Origin: Roseibium salinum
GTDB lineage: Bacteria; Pseudomonadota; Alphaproteobacteria; Rhizobiales; Stappiaceae
Assembly (NCBI RefSeq): GCF_026240905.1
Contig: NZ_JAPEVI010000002.1
Span: forward strand, 376,977 to 440,976
Length of the DNA: 64,000 nt
Direction: 5' to 3'
In this document: piece by piece, positions 8,385 to 17,445 of the stretch
How the letters are laid out: each line of letters opens with the position of its first letter
Numbering within the stretch: the stretch's first letter is position 1
Position numbers and translations under genes: made by a program
Notes under the pieces: generated by a model
Databases searched by the model: none
Seen by the model: only the letters and a program-made list of their open reading frames with translations
Told to the model about the DNA's origin: nothing

Positions 8385-9677
8385 TCATGCGCCGTCTCCC
8401 GGCAGGCCCTCGCGCATGCGGGTCGCCCTGACCATCTCCTCTTCGATTACGGTCAGTAGCGGCAGGAAATCGGACGGCGTGTAGATGACGTGGTCCGGCA
8501 CTTCGCTGGCATCGGCAATCTCGTGCGTACGCCGCCGCGACCAGCCAAAGAACACGCTGATGAGACCGGAATCGTTGGCGCCCTTGATGTCGCGCGACAG
8601 GTTGTTGCCGATCATGACGACCCGGCCGGCATCGGCGCGGCCAAGACCGAGAACTTCCATGGCGGCGGAAAACATCTTCGGCGACGGTTTCAGTTCACCG
8701 ACTTCGCCGGAGATGACATGCGCCTCGAAGAGGTCCCAGAGGTCGGCGGGCTTCAGGATGTTCTCGAACGTTGCGCGCGGACCGTCGGCGACGAGCGCCA
8801 TGCGGTATCCGGCACGGTGAACCCGCTGCACCATGTCCTTGGCCCCCGGGATGAAATCCGCCTCCACGACCACTTCTGTGCCCGGCAGTTTGATTTCGGT
8901 CGCCTCATCGGCAATCGTGTCGCCGCAGTCGAAGAGAACGGCCCGGATATGCGGCACCTTGAGGGGAAGCTCCGCGATCAGGCGGTTGACCCGCGACGGA
9001 ATCCAGCGATCGAGCTGCGGCCAGGGAACGAGGGCAATCCCCTCGCCTTCGTCGCCGGAGCGATCGAATGCGAAGGACGGAATGAAGGCGTCGGCCTTCA
9101 TCTTCAGTTTGGCAAGCCGGTGGTCGAACGCCGTCGGGCTGATCTGGCCGCTTTCGCAGAAGAAATTGCCGAGATGAACGCCTTCGAAGGCGGCAAGTTC
9201 GTTGCACATGGCCGAAAGCACCGTGCCGGCCTTCAGCTTCATTTCCGCGCCGTCGGCCCAGTGGGCGTGTTTGCCGGCTTCGGGAAAGAGTACCGGACGG
9301 CCGCCCTGAAGACGGCAAGGACCGCCGTCGACCGTCATTTCGAGGCGTTTTCCGTGACGCGAGGCCTCGACCCTGCTGACCTCGCCCGCGGCATCCAGAT
9401 AGACCCAGACATGTTCGAGATCGTACATGTGCTGGATGTCCCAGTCGTACCAGACCGCGTATTCGATCGCGGGACCGCCGCGCGGCATCACCTGAAATTT
9501 CGAGGACGGAGACTGGCCCGGCGTCTCGAAAACGGTATAGCCCATGGCCAGCGGCGGATAGGGCTCTGCTGCATCCAGCTGCAAGAGGGGCATGTGCCGG
9601 CGCGCCAGGTCCAGATGGGCATCGGCTCCCGCCGAACGCAGTTCTTCCAGCCTGCCGGAAAGTGTCGCACCGAACAT
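8385..9677 (-). CDS. Two-domain protein: N-terminal unknown domain plus HAD-like hydrolase
   Basis: A 430-residue protein. The C-terminal half, from about residue 245, is a HAD-superfamily domain: motif I FDCGDT, motif II around LVADGPR, the motif III lysine in GELKPSPKMF and motif IV IGNNLSRDIKGAND. The second acidic residue of motif I is Gly here (D-C-G-D), and motif IV has NN where many have D. The N-terminal 240 residues are rich in aromatic residues (IEYAVWYDWDIQHMYDLEHVWVYLD) and match no catalytic family I can name. The start overlaps the stop of the upstream ABC ATPase gene by one base, so it is co-translated with the oligosaccharide transporter. A role in dephosphorylating or processing the imported sugar is inference. 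Confidence 0.75.
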   Translation of the reverse strand: MFGATLSGRLEELRSAGADAHLDLARRHMPLLQLDAAEPYPPLAMGYTVFETPGQSPSSKFQVMPRGGPAIEYAVWYDWDIQHMYDLEHVWVYLDAAGEVSRVEASRHGKRLEMTVDGGPCRLQGGRPVLFPEAGKHAHWADGAEMKLKAGTVLSAMCNELAAFEGVHLGNFFCESGQISPTAFDHRLAKLKMKADAFIPSFAFDRSGDEGEGIALVPWPQLDRWIPSRVNRLIAELPLKVPHIRAVLFDCGDTIADEATEIKLPGTEVVVEADFIPGAKDMVQRVHRAGYRMALVADGPRATFENILKPADLWDLFEAHVISGEVGELKPSPKMFSAAMEVLGLGRADAGRVVMIGNNLSRDIKGANDSGLISVFFGWSRRRTHEIADASEVPDHVIYTPSDFLPLLTVIEEEMVRATRMREGLPGDGA

Positions 9678-10720
9678 CAGTCTGCCACTCCCTTCAGGTC
9701 GAGCTTTTCCGCATGATGGCAGCGGACCTGCCGCCCGTGGAGCTTGCGCAGCGCCGGGATTTCCTGGCTGCAGATATCGGTGGCGTAAGGACAGCGCGGG
9801 TGAAAGGCGCAGCCCTTCGGCGGATTGGCCGGATCGGCGATCTCGCCCTTCAGGATGATGCGCTTGCCATCCTGCCGGCGGCGCGGATCGGGCTGCGGCA
9901 CGGCGGAAAGCAGCGCTTCCGTATAGGGGTGATAGGGCTTGCGGAAGATTTCCTCGGTCTCGCCGAGTTCCACCATGCGCCCGACATACATCACCCCGAT
10001 GCGGTCCGAGATATGTTCGACCATGCCCAGATCGTGGGTGATGAACATGTAGGTCAGGCCGAATTTCTCCTGCAGGTCCTGCAGCAGATTGATGTTCTGC
10101 GCGGCGACGGACACATCGAGGGCCGAGACGGCCTCGTCCGCGGCAATGAAGCTCGGATTGAGCGCCAGCGCCCTTGCGATGCCGATACGCTGGCGCTGGC
10201 CACCGGAAAAGGCATGCGGGTAGCGCATGACATATTCCGGGCGCAGGCCGACCAGCCCGAGGAGCTCCGCCACCCGGTCGCGGATCTCCGCCCTGGTGCC
10301 GACGCCATGGATCACCAGCGGTTCGCCGACGAGATCGAGTAGCGTCATGCGCGGATCAAGCGATGAATAGGGATCCTGGAAGATCATCTGCATTTCGCGT
10401 CGGACGGGCCTGAGGGCCGCTTCGTCCAGGTCCGAAATGTCGTCGATCGAGCCGTCGGCGCGGCGGAAGCGGATGGAACCGCCGGTGAGCGTGTAGGCGC
10501 GCAGGATCAGCCGGGCAACCGTGGACTTGCCGGAGCCGCTTTCGCCGACCAGCCCGAACGTCTCACCCTTTCTGATATCAAACGAAAGATCATCGACCGC
10601 CTTGACCTCGCCGACCTGACGCTGCAGCCAGCCTCGGCTGATGGGGAAGTATTTTTTCAGCTCCCGCACGGAAACCAGCACGTCGTCCGGCATTGGGGAG
10701 CTCATATCCATCACCGTCAT
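9677..10720 (-). CDS. Oligopeptide/oligosaccharide ABC ATPase, OppF/DppF-like
   Basis: A 347-residue ATPase with Walker [11 protein letters not shown]-loop [13 protein letters not shown], signature [15 protein letters not shown], Walker [14 protein letters not shown] and the C-terminal oligopeptide-transporter extension with [11 protein letters not shown]. An ATG 31 codons upstream is open but would lie deep in the preceding gene. The ATG at 10720 is chosen because it gives a four-base ATGA overlap with the upstream ATPase gene and starts [13 protein letters not shown]. Walker B has AADE rather than LLDE, a change common in OppF-type proteins. It pairs with the OppD-like ATPase to power the transporter. 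Confidence 0.92.
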   Translation of the reverse strand: MTVMDMSSPMPDDVLVSVRELKKYFPISRGWLQRQVGEVKAVDDLSFDIRKGETFGLVGESGSGKSTVARLILRAYTLTGGSIRFRRADGSIDDISDLDEAALRPVRREMQMIFQDPYSSLDPRMTLLDLVGEPLVIHGVGTRAEIRDRVAELLGLVGLRPEYVMRYPHAFSGGQRQRIGIARALALNPSFIAADEAVSALDVSVAAQNINLLQDLQEKFGLTYMFITHDLGMVEHISDRIGVMYVGRMVELGETEEIFRKPYHPYTEALLSAVPQPDPRRRQDGKRIILKGEIADPANPPKGCAFHPRCPYATDICSQEIPALRKLHGRQVRCHHAEKLDLKGVAD

Positions 10721-11757
10721 ACCAGGCCCTCCCCGGGAAGCTGGCCGGCGAACAGGCAGCGGGCCGTCTGCTCGTCGGAAAAGCGCACGAGGTCTGGCGT
10801 CTCGACATCGCATCTGCCCCTCACCGCGTAGGAGCAGCGTGGATTGAAGGAGCAGCCTTTCGGGACGTTGAAGGGATCGGGCACCATGCCCGGAATGACA
10901 CGCAGCCGGCGCACCGGCGCCTGCCCGAGCCGCGGCACGGACTGCAGCAGGGCGCGGGTATAGGGATGCTGCGGATTGAAGAAGATCTCGTCGACCGTCC
11001 CGGTCTCCACGATCCGCCCGAGATACATCACCGCCACACGGTCTGCGATATCGGCGACGACGCCGAAATTGTGGGTGATGAAGATGATCGACATGCCCGT
11101 CTCGGCCTGAAGCTCCCTAAGCAGGTCGAGGATCTGCGCCTCGGTGGTGACGTCGAGCGCCGTCGTCGGCTCGTCCGCGATCAGGAGTTCCGGATCGCAG
11201 GACAGCGCAAGTGCGATCATGGCCCGCTGTCGCATGCCGCCCGACAGCTGGTGCGGATAGCTGTCGACGATCTCGTCCGGCCGCGGCAGGTGCACCTTCT
11301 TCAGAAGCTCGATCGCGCGGACCCTTGCTTCGGCCTTACCGCATCTGCGGTGCAGCATGACCGTGCGCATGATCTGCGTGCCGATCGAATGAACCGGAGA
11401 AAGAGCCGTCATCGGTTCCTGGAAGATCATTCCGATGGTGTCGCCGCGAAGCTCGCGCATCTTGCGGCTGTTGGACTTCAGCGCGGAAATCTCGACTTCC
11501 CTGCCCTTTTGCGGATTGAACCGGATCGAGCCTTCGGACAGGCACGTGTTTTTCGGCAGGAGCCGCATGATCGAGCGCACCGCCACCGACTTGCCGGACC
11601 CGCTTTCGCCGACAATGCCGAGCACCTCGCCGCGGTTCACGTGATAGGAGACGCCGTTGACGGCCTTCACCGTGCCTTCGCGCATGCCGAAATGCACATT
11701 GACGTCCTGTAGCTCCAGGAGGCGCTCGGTGGGCATGGTCTGAACCTTGTTTAACAT
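10717..11757 (-). CDS. Oligopeptide/oligosaccharide ABC ATPase, OppD/DppD-like
   Basis: A 346-residue ATPase with Walker [10 protein letters not shown]-loop [15 protein letters not shown], signature [15 protein letters not shown], Walker [14 protein letters not shown]-loop FITHNFG and the C-terminal motif [11 protein letters not shown]. It lies 14 bases after the permease gene and overlaps the OppF-like gene by four bases. It belongs to the five-component importer controlled by the LacI-type sites near 16 kb. Confidence 0.92.
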   Translation of the reverse strand: MLNKVQTMPTERLLELQDVNVHFGMREGTVKAVNGVSYHVNRGEVLGIVGESGSGKSVAVRSIMRLLPKNTCLSEGSIRFNPQKGREVEISALKSNSRKMRELRGDTIGMIFQEPMTALSPVHSIGTQIMRTVMLHRRCGKAEARVRAIELLKKVHLPRPDEIVDSYPHQLSGGMRQRAMIALALSCDPELLIADEPTTALDVTTEAQILDLLRELQAETGMSIIFITHNFGVVADIADRVAVMYLGRIVETGTVDEIFFNPQHPYTRALLQSVPRLGQAPVRRLRVIPGMVPDPFNVPKGCSFNPRCSYAVRGRCDVETPDLVRFSDEQTARCLFAGQLPGEGLV

Positions 11758-11771
11758 TGCTGACCCCGCCC

Positions 11772-12902
11772 TTAATGCCCGTACGGATCGGCTGCATCGC
11801 GCAGGCCGTCACCGAGGAAGTTGAATGCAAGAACCACCATCACCACGGCAACACCCGGCAGCAGCAGCCAGGGCGCCAGCGAAATGGCGCGCAGGCTTTG
11901 GGCGTCCTGCAGCAGCACGCCCCAACTCACCACGGGCGGGCGCAGGCCGAGGCCCAGGAAGGACAGTGCGGTTTCGCCGAGGATCATTTCCGGGATGGCC
12001 AGCGTCATGGCCGCGATGATGTAGCTCGTCATGGCCGGCAGCATGTGCTTGGTGATGATCCGAAACTGACTGGCCCCGGCAAGACGGGCGGCCAGAACAT
12101 AGTCCTCGGTCTTGAGGGCGAAGAACCTGCCGCGGACGACGCGTGCCAGGTGGGTCCAGCCGATCAGGGCCAGGATGATGGTAATCAGCACATAGACGAA
12201 CAGCGGATCCCAGGCGATGGGCAGGGCGGCCGCGAGCCCCATCCAGAGCGGGATGGTGGGCACCGATCGGATGAACTCCATCAGCCGCTGTATCGCGACG
12301 TCGATATAGCCGCCGTAATAGCCGGAAATCGATCCGAAGAAGAGCCCCAGCACGAAGGCGAAGACGACCCCGACGATACCGGCCGAGAGGGTGACGCGGG
12401 CTCCGTAGATGAGCCGGGACAGGAGATCGCGCCCAAGCGCATCTGTTCCGAGCAGGGTGATCTTGTCGCGCTTCGCATCGACGCCGAAGAGATGCAGATC
12501 GCTCTTCCAAAGGCCCCAGAATTTGTAGCTCTCGCCGCGGACGAAAAACTGGATGGGCAGGATCTTGCTCGTATCGGCTACATAGGTGACACGGGCGGTC
12601 TTCAGGTCGCGTGTGCGCTTCAGCCCATAGATGAAGGGCCGCTGGATCTCGCCCTCATGGATGAAATGGATACCGCGCGGCGGAACGAAGGTTTGCAGAC
12701 GCTCGATGGAATCCGGCCGGTAAGGGGCGACGATTTCGGCGAAAATCGCGACGGTATAGGCGAAGATCAGGAAGGCGAGCGAGACGACGGCGAGCTTGTG
12801 CTTCCTGAAACGCCACCAGATCAGCTGCGCGGGCCTGGCCGCGTACAGTTCCTCTGCCTTGGTCTCCTGGACAACGCCGATTTCAGCAACTTGGTCAGTC
12901 AT
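11772..12902 (-). CDS. ABC transporter permease, OppC/DppC-like
   Basis: A 376-residue permease. After a cytoplasmic N-terminus and a first transmembrane segment (LAVVSLAFLIFAYTVAIFAEIVAPY) there is a large periplasmic loop, then LGTDALGRDLLSRLIYGARVTLSAG, the conserved OppC motif, and the EAA loop ARLAGASQFRIITKHMLPA. About six transmembrane helices are visible. It forms the channel with the OppB-like permease, whose gene lies 9 bases upstream. Confidence 0.9.
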   Translation of the reverse strand: MTDQVAEIGVVQETKAEELYAARPAQLIWWRFRKHKLAVVSLAFLIFAYTVAIFAEIVAPYRPDSIERLQTFVPPRGIHFIHEGEIQRPFIYGLKRTRDLKTARVTYVADTSKILPIQFFVRGESYKFWGLWKSDLHLFGVDAKRDKITLLGTDALGRDLLSRLIYGARVTLSAGIVGVVFAFVLGLFFGSISGYYGGYIDVAIQRLMEFIRSVPTIPLWMGLAAALPIAWDPLFVYVLITIILALIGWTHLARVVRGRFFALKTEDYVLAARLAGASQFRIITKHMLPAMTSYIIAAMTLAIPEMILGETALSFLGLGLRPPVVSWGVLLQDAQSLRAISLAPWLLLPGVAVVMVVLAFNFLGDGLRDAADPYGH

Positions 12903-12911
12903 CAGTTGGCC

Positions 12912-13898
12912 TTAGGAATAGCGGATGCGCGGGTCGGACCACGCCAGAAGCAGGTCGGACAGCAATGTGCCGACGACGGTGAACACGCTCAGGATCAGGA
13001 TGAAACTGCCGGCCAGATACATGTCCTGCATCTTCAGCGCCTGAAGCAGAAGCGGACCGGTGGTCGGAAGGTTGAGCACCACGGCGGTGACGATGTCGCC
13101 CGAAAAGAGCGCCGGCAGCGCCCAGCCCACGGTCGAGATGAACGGATTGAGAGCGACCCGAACGGGATAGCCCCAGACGACCTGCCGTTCGCTCAGGCCC
13201 TGTGCATAGGCGGTCTCGACATAGGGTTTGCCGAGCTCGTCGAGCATGTTGGCGCGCATGACGCGGATCAGGCCGGCGGCACCGCCCGTCGCCAGGACGA
13301 CAAGCGGGATCCAGATATGGGTCATGAGGTTCCACACCTTGGCCAGTGACCAGGGCCGCCCCTCGAATTGCGGCGAAAACAGACCACCGACATCGATATG
13401 CATCCAGGCGAAGCCGATCCACATCAGGACGAGCGCCAGGAGGAAATCCGGGATCCCCTTGCCCAGGAACCCGAACACCGTGAACAGGTAGTCGAACATC
13501 GAATACTGGCGCGTCGCGGAATAGACCCCTACCGGGATGGCGATGATCCAGGTAAAGACCAGCGACAGCATGGACAGCGTCAGCGTCAGGCCGAGACGTC
13601 CCCAGATCAGGTCCGAGACCGGTGCCTTCCAGTGGAACGAATGGCCGAAGTCGCCATGGAGAATGATCTTCGAGATCCAGCGCCAATACTGCACCAGCAT
13701 GGGGTCATTGAGCCCGAATTCCTCGCGCATGATCGCTTCCTGCGCCGCGGTGACGTATTCCCCCTGATTGCGCATTTCCGCAACCATCGCCGTGACGTAG
13801 TCGCCCGGCGGCAACTGGATGATGATGAAGGAGATGAACGAAACGGCGACGAGCGTGGGTATCGCCCACAACATACGCCTGACAACGAAGTTGAGCAT
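12912..13898 (-). CDS. ABC transporter permease, OppB/DppB-like
   Basis: A 328-residue permease starting MLNFVVRRMLWAIPTLVAVSFISFIIIQLPPGDY, the usual OppB N-terminal helix. The coupling loop is ETAYAQGLSERQVVWGYPVRVALNP, and the C-terminus has the LSDLLLAWSDPRIRYS ending typical of the family. It is the first permease of the operon and follows the binding-protein gene after a perfect stem-loop. Confidence 0.9.
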   Translation of the reverse strand: MLNFVVRRMLWAIPTLVAVSFISFIIIQLPPGDYVTAMVAEMRNQGEYVTAAQEAIMREEFGLNDPMLVQYWRWISKIILHGDFGHSFHWKAPVSDLIWGRLGLTLTLSMLSLVFTWIIAIPVGVYSATRQYSMFDYLFTVFGFLGKGIPDFLLALVLMWIGFAWMHIDVGGLFSPQFEGRPWSLAKVWNLMTHIWIPLVVLATGGAAGLIRVMRANMLDELGKPYVETAYAQGLSERQVVWGYPVRVALNPFISTVGWALPALFSGDIVTAVVLNLPTTGPLLLQALKMQDMYLAGSFILILSVFTVVGTLLSDLLLAWSDPRIRYS

Positions 13899-13927
13899 GT
13901 GGCTTGAACTCGTAACCGGTCAAAGGG

Positions 13928-13956
13928 TCCGGAATGGCGACGCCCGCCATTCCGGA
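13928..13956. other. GC-rich stem-loop after the family 5 binding-protein gene
   Basis: A perfect 12-base stem (13928-13939 with 13945-13956) and a 5-base loop, between the binding-protein gene and the first permease gene. There is no T-run, so it more likely protects upstream mRNA or attenuates read-through than ends transcription. Confidence 0.7.
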
Positions 13957-13972
13957 TAGTATCCGACGTGAA

Positions 13973-15862
13973 TTACTGCTTGATCCACATCTGCTGCGGG
14001 CGGGCGAGACCGACACCACGGGTGATGTTGTCCTCGACGAGGCCTTCAGGCAAGTTGCGGAAGTTGTTCTTCACGATGACCGGCGTGGCGACTTCGCCCA
14101 CCAGGCCGATGACCCAGCCATTCTTGACGAATTCCGCGATCATTTCGTTGGTGGCCGCATCGGCTTCTTCACGCGTCTTGGCGACGGAAGCCTTTCCCCA
14201 GCTGGCCCAGACCTTGCGGATCGGGTGATCGGCCGGCGGCTCCATGCCGGATTTACCCCCGGTTTCGTGCCAGATGTAATACTGGGCGGCGAAGTTGTTT
14301 TCGCCCATCATGCGGCGCGGGTCGGCAGGAATGACCGTCAGACGGTCGAACGGGATGAGCTGAACCTCGAAATTGTTGTTTTCGCGGTTGTCGTCCCACT
14401 GGGTCCGGTCGATCACGCGCGGCAGCAGCTCGATGCCGACGTCGCGGTAGTTGTCGGCCAGGAGTTCAAGCAGGTTGGCATAGGCGTCCTGATCGGTTTC
14501 GACAACAAGCTGCAGGCGCTTGCCATCCGGGCGCAGGCGATAGCCGTCGCCGTCACGCTCGCCGAGGCCGGCCGAATCCAGCAGTGCATTGGCCGCTTCC
14601 GGATCGTAGTCGGTCCAGTGCGCCTCCAGTTCCTCGCTGTAATAGGGCGAACCGGAAACCGGAGATGTGCTGCGCGGTTCGCCAAGACCGGAGAACGCCA
14701 GTTCGTTGAGAAGCTCGCGGTCGACGGCAATCGACAGCGCCTTGCGCACATCGGCGTTTTCGAACAGCCCCCGCAGCACGTCGTCGGTGACGTTCAGGTT
14801 GGGAACCAGCGACCAGACGTTGGCGCTCTTCCAATTACTGACCGTGTAGCCCGACTTTTCCGCGTTCTCCATGTAGAAGGTGAAGTCGTTACTGGTCACG
14901 TAACGCATCTGCATGTCGATCTGGCCCTGAACGATCATCAGGTTGAACGCGTCCTGCGCTTCGAACAGGCGGTGTTCGATCTTGTCGATATAGGGCAGCT
15001 GATTGCCTTCCTGGTCGACGGCGAAATAGTAGGGGTTGCGGACCATGGTCACGGTATTGCCGGTCACGCCGCCCTGGATCTTCCATGCCGTGATGACCGG
15101 CAGCTCCTCATTCTGCCACCACGCGGCGATCGGTCCCTTGGATCCCCACAGGTCCGTCCATTTTTCGACGCCGTGCTCCTTGGAAAGCGCTGCCAGCTCT
15201 TCTTCGGACGCATAGTGGTCGTTGTACTTTTTCAGGTAATGCGCCGGCTGGATGAAGGACGGGCGGTCCAGGCTCGGGCCGACCGTCGAGTCCTGGGCGA
15301 GAATCTCCAGGAAATAGACATAGGGCTGCTCGAACTTTACGGTGAAGGTCCGCTCGTCCTTGACCTCGACGGTCAACGGGTTGCCGCCGGGCGCCAGAGT
15401 GGTTTCGAAGGTCGGCGTCAGCGCCTCGTTGAGGAAGATATCGTTGTACCAGAAGGACACGTCCTCCGTGGTTACCGGCTCACCGTCGGACCATTTCAGC
15501 CCCTCCAAGAGCGTGAAGGTGAACTCGGTAAAGTCGTCGTTGACCGAATAGCTTTCGATGTAGCTCGGAACCAGCTTCACTTCGCCATCCGGGCCGGCGG
15601 CGAATTTCAGAACCCGCTCTTCCATGAGCTTGGTTGGCCCCCAGCGGTCGCCGGGCCCCTTGAATGCGCGCTGCCAGGTGCCGCCATATTCACCGACTTC
15701 GATCGCTTCGACGACGGTCGGGTTGTCCGGTAGCCGTTCATCGACCGGCGGCAGCTCGCCTTTTTCGACCAGTTCAGCCAGCATCGGCGCTTCCTGGAAG
15801 GCGTAAGCCGATGTCGTCGCCATCAGCCCAAGGGCAAGGGCGGCAAGCAATGTCTTTTTCAT
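13973..15862 (-). CDS. ABC transporter substrate-binding protein, family 5
   Basis: A 629-residue periplasmic binding protein with a clear signal peptide (MKKTLLAALALGLMATTSAYA, cleavage after about residue 21). The SBP_bac_5 fold is shown by WQRAFKGPGDRW, LKWSDGEPVTTEDVSFWYNDI, NPYYFAVDQEGNQLPYIDKI and KALSIAVDRELLNELAF. It is longer than peptide-binding OppA/DppA, as is common for family 5 proteins that serve oligosaccharides in rhizobia. Three LacI-type palindromes lie in the promoter region upstream. With the mannosidase and GH105 neighbours, a plant- or algal-type oligosaccharide is the likely ligand, though this is inferred. Confidence 0.88.
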   Translation of the reverse strand: MKKTLLAALALGLMATTSAYAFQEAPMLAELVEKGELPPVDERLPDNPTVVEAIEVGEYGGTWQRAFKGPGDRWGPTKLMEERVLKFAAGPDGEVKLVPSYIESYSVNDDFTEFTFTLLEGLKWSDGEPVTTEDVSFWYNDIFLNEALTPTFETTLAPGGNPLTVEVKDERTFTVKFEQPYVYFLEILAQDSTVGPSLDRPSFIQPAHYLKKYNDHYASEEELAALSKEHGVEKWTDLWGSKGPIAAWWQNEELPVITAWKIQGGVTGNTVTMVRNPYYFAVDQEGNQLPYIDKIEHRLFEAQDAFNLMIVQGQIDMQMRYVTSNDFTFYMENAEKSGYTVSNWKSANVWSLVPNLNVTDDVLRGLFENADVRKALSIAVDRELLNELAFSGLGEPRSTSPVSGSPYYSEELEAHWTDYDPEAANALLDSAGLGERDGDGYRLRPDGKRLQLVVETDQDAYANLLELLADNYRDVGIELLPRVIDRTQWDDNRENNNFEVQLIPFDRLTVIPADPRRMMGENNFAAQYYIWHETGGKSGMEPPADHPIRKVWASWGKASVAKTREEADAATNEMIAEFVKNGWVIGLVGEVATPVIVKNNFRNLPEGLVEDNITRGVGLARPQQMWIKQ

Positions 15863-15947
15863 GTTTCTTCTCTCCTCCGTTTCGCTTCGGGCGCTTCGGC
15901 CGCTTTTCTATCGGCAGCCGCCCACTCCCCCTCGTAAATGCCTTTTG

Positions 15948-15960
15948 TGAAATTATTTCA
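15948..15960. promoter_or_regulatory. LacI-type operator candidate 1
   Basis: TGAAATTATTTCA, a perfect 13-base palindrome, about 90 bases upstream of the binding-protein start. It is one of three similar sites in the 338-base gap 15863-16200, which otherwise holds no gene. Confidence 0.6.
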
Positions 15961-15994
15961 TCGTCTTCCAACTCTTCACAATATCGATCATTTT

Positions 15995-16008
15995 TGAAAA
16001 ACTTTTCA
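15995..16008. promoter_or_regulatory. LacI-type operator candidate 2
   Basis: TGAAAAACTTTTCA has perfect TGAAAA/TTTTCA arms. Its start is 47 bases from the start of candidate 1 and it lies upstream of the same transporter operon. Confidence 0.6.
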
Positions 16009-16071
16009 TTACCTTCGTCTTACCAAACACAATAGCTACACAAATGCGCCATTTTTTAGAGCCGTGCAACA

Positions 16072-16085
16072 AGAAAATATTTTCA
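16072..16085. promoter_or_regulatory. LacI-type operator candidate 3
   Basis: AGAAAATATTTTCA differs at one base from the perfect palindrome at 20688. Three spaced sites before one operon would allow DNA looping by a tetrameric regulator. Confidence 0.55.
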
Positions 16086-16200
16086 TAGATTGCACAACGG
16101 ATCACCTGACCGGCGGCGACGGACATGAAAATTTGCACGGAAAAATCCCGCCGAGCCCGAAAAGGAGCAGACTTTCCGACTGCCCCGGAGATGTCGGCGC

Positions 16201-17439
16201 CTACCTGCCGTAGAAGGGGTTGGTGAACAGCTTCGGCACGGGGCCGTTCCAGACCTCGAAACGCGCAAAGCGGCCTTCGAGGCGCTTGTCGATCTGCATG
16301 GTGTCCTGCCCTCCGACCGGCCATGTCTCGACAACGCCCTTTTCGGTGATCAGGCGAATGTCGTCGCCTGGGCCCAGTCCGGCGAAACGGACGGCAATGG
16401 GCGAGCCTACGGCGAGCGTGTCGCCGAATATCGGCCCGTCGCGGTCCACAGGCTCGGCCTGCACTTCCTGCGGCGCGAAGCTGATCACGTTCCGCCCGGC
16501 CTTCAGAGCCGAGAGCACGTCGGCAACGCTGTAGCCGGCGGCGTAGAGCCGGTTGCACGGCCGGCCGTGCCTGCGCCTGTTCTTCAAATGGAAATCGCTG
16601 CCGCCCGTGGCCGGGACGACCTGTCCGGCCGAGAGCATCCGCTGCCACATGTCCAGCGCATCCTGGTTGAGCTCGGACCAGTTTCCGTTCCAGATCTCGA
16701 TCGCATCGAAGGCAAGATCGTAACCGCTCTGCCAGCGTCCGCCCGCAGAGCGCTGAAAGGGATGATTTATGACGATGGTCGCGCCCTTTTCCCGGGCCTC
16801 TGCCATCTTGGTCGCAACCTCCCCGGGAGACGTGCAGCGCCAGTCGGCAACCGGGTCCTTGAGACCCAGGAAGTTTGTATGGCCGTAGTAGCTGGTGAGC
16901 TCCATGCCTGGAATGACCAGCAATCCCGGGTCGTCCAGCTTCACCCAGTTCTGCGTGGTGGTGTTGTGGTCCGTCAGCGCCACGAAGTCGAGACGGGACA
17001 CCCTTGCCCGGTGGACCGCGTCGGCCACGGGGACGCCGCCGTCGGAGTGTTCCGTGTGGCTGTGAATGTCGCCGCTCAGCCAGCGTGCCTGGCGGGAAAC
17101 GACGCGGATCGTGACGTCGACCCGGCAGTCCGGGCCGATCTTGACGATGCCGAGGACGACGTCCCATTTGCCCTCCAATTCCCCCGGATGATAGCCCGGC
17201 GTCGCCCAGTCCCGCGCAACGGTGACATGACCATATTCCGCGCCGGTCCAGCCGCGCATTACGCCCTTGTGCGCCAGGCCGATGTCGATGACACTGCCGC
17301 CGCTGCCGGCCGGAAAGAGGTACGACACCTCAATACGTTCGGTATCCGGCCCCGCCTGGAACGGAATTTCAACGAAGGATTTCTCCCCTCCCGGAAATTC
17401 GGAAATGGTGTGGTGAAATTCCCTGGGTGCTTGTGACAT
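16201..17439 (-). CDS. PHP-domain metallohydrolase (CehA/McbA-like)
   Basis: A 412-residue protein whose middle part is a PHP-type metal-binding domain. The ligand motifs are HSHTEHSDGG (about residue 128), ALTDHNTT, GMELTSYYGH and NHPF. An N-terminal beta-rich segment of about 110 residues precedes it. CehA/McbA-family proteins hydrolyse esters or phosphoesters, but their physiological substrates are mostly unknown. There is no signal peptide. It starts 6 bases after the alpha-mannosidase stop, so the two genes are co-expressed. It may remove a substituent from the imported glycan, which is inference. Confidence 0.8.
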   Translation of the reverse strand: MSQAPREFHHTISEFPGGEKSFVEIPFQAGPDTERIEVSYLFPAGSGGSVIDIGLAHKGVMRGWTGAEYGHVTVARDWATPGYHPGELEGKWDVVLGIVKIGPDCRVDVTIRVVSRQARWLSGDIHSHTEHSDGGVPVADAVHRARVSRLDFVALTDHNTTTQNWVKLDDPGLLVIPGMELTSYYGHTNFLGLKDPVADWRCTSPGEVATKMAEAREKGATIVINHPFQRSAGGRWQSGYDLAFDAIEIWNGNWSELNQDALDMWQRMLSAGQVVPATGGSDFHLKNRRRHGRPCNRLYAAGYSVADVLSALKAGRNVISFAPQEVQAEPVDRDGPIFGDTLAVGSPIAVRFAGLGPGDDIRLITEKGVVETWPVGGQDTMQIDKRLEGRFARFEVWNGPVPKLFTNPFYGR

Positions 17440-17445
17440 TCCGGC

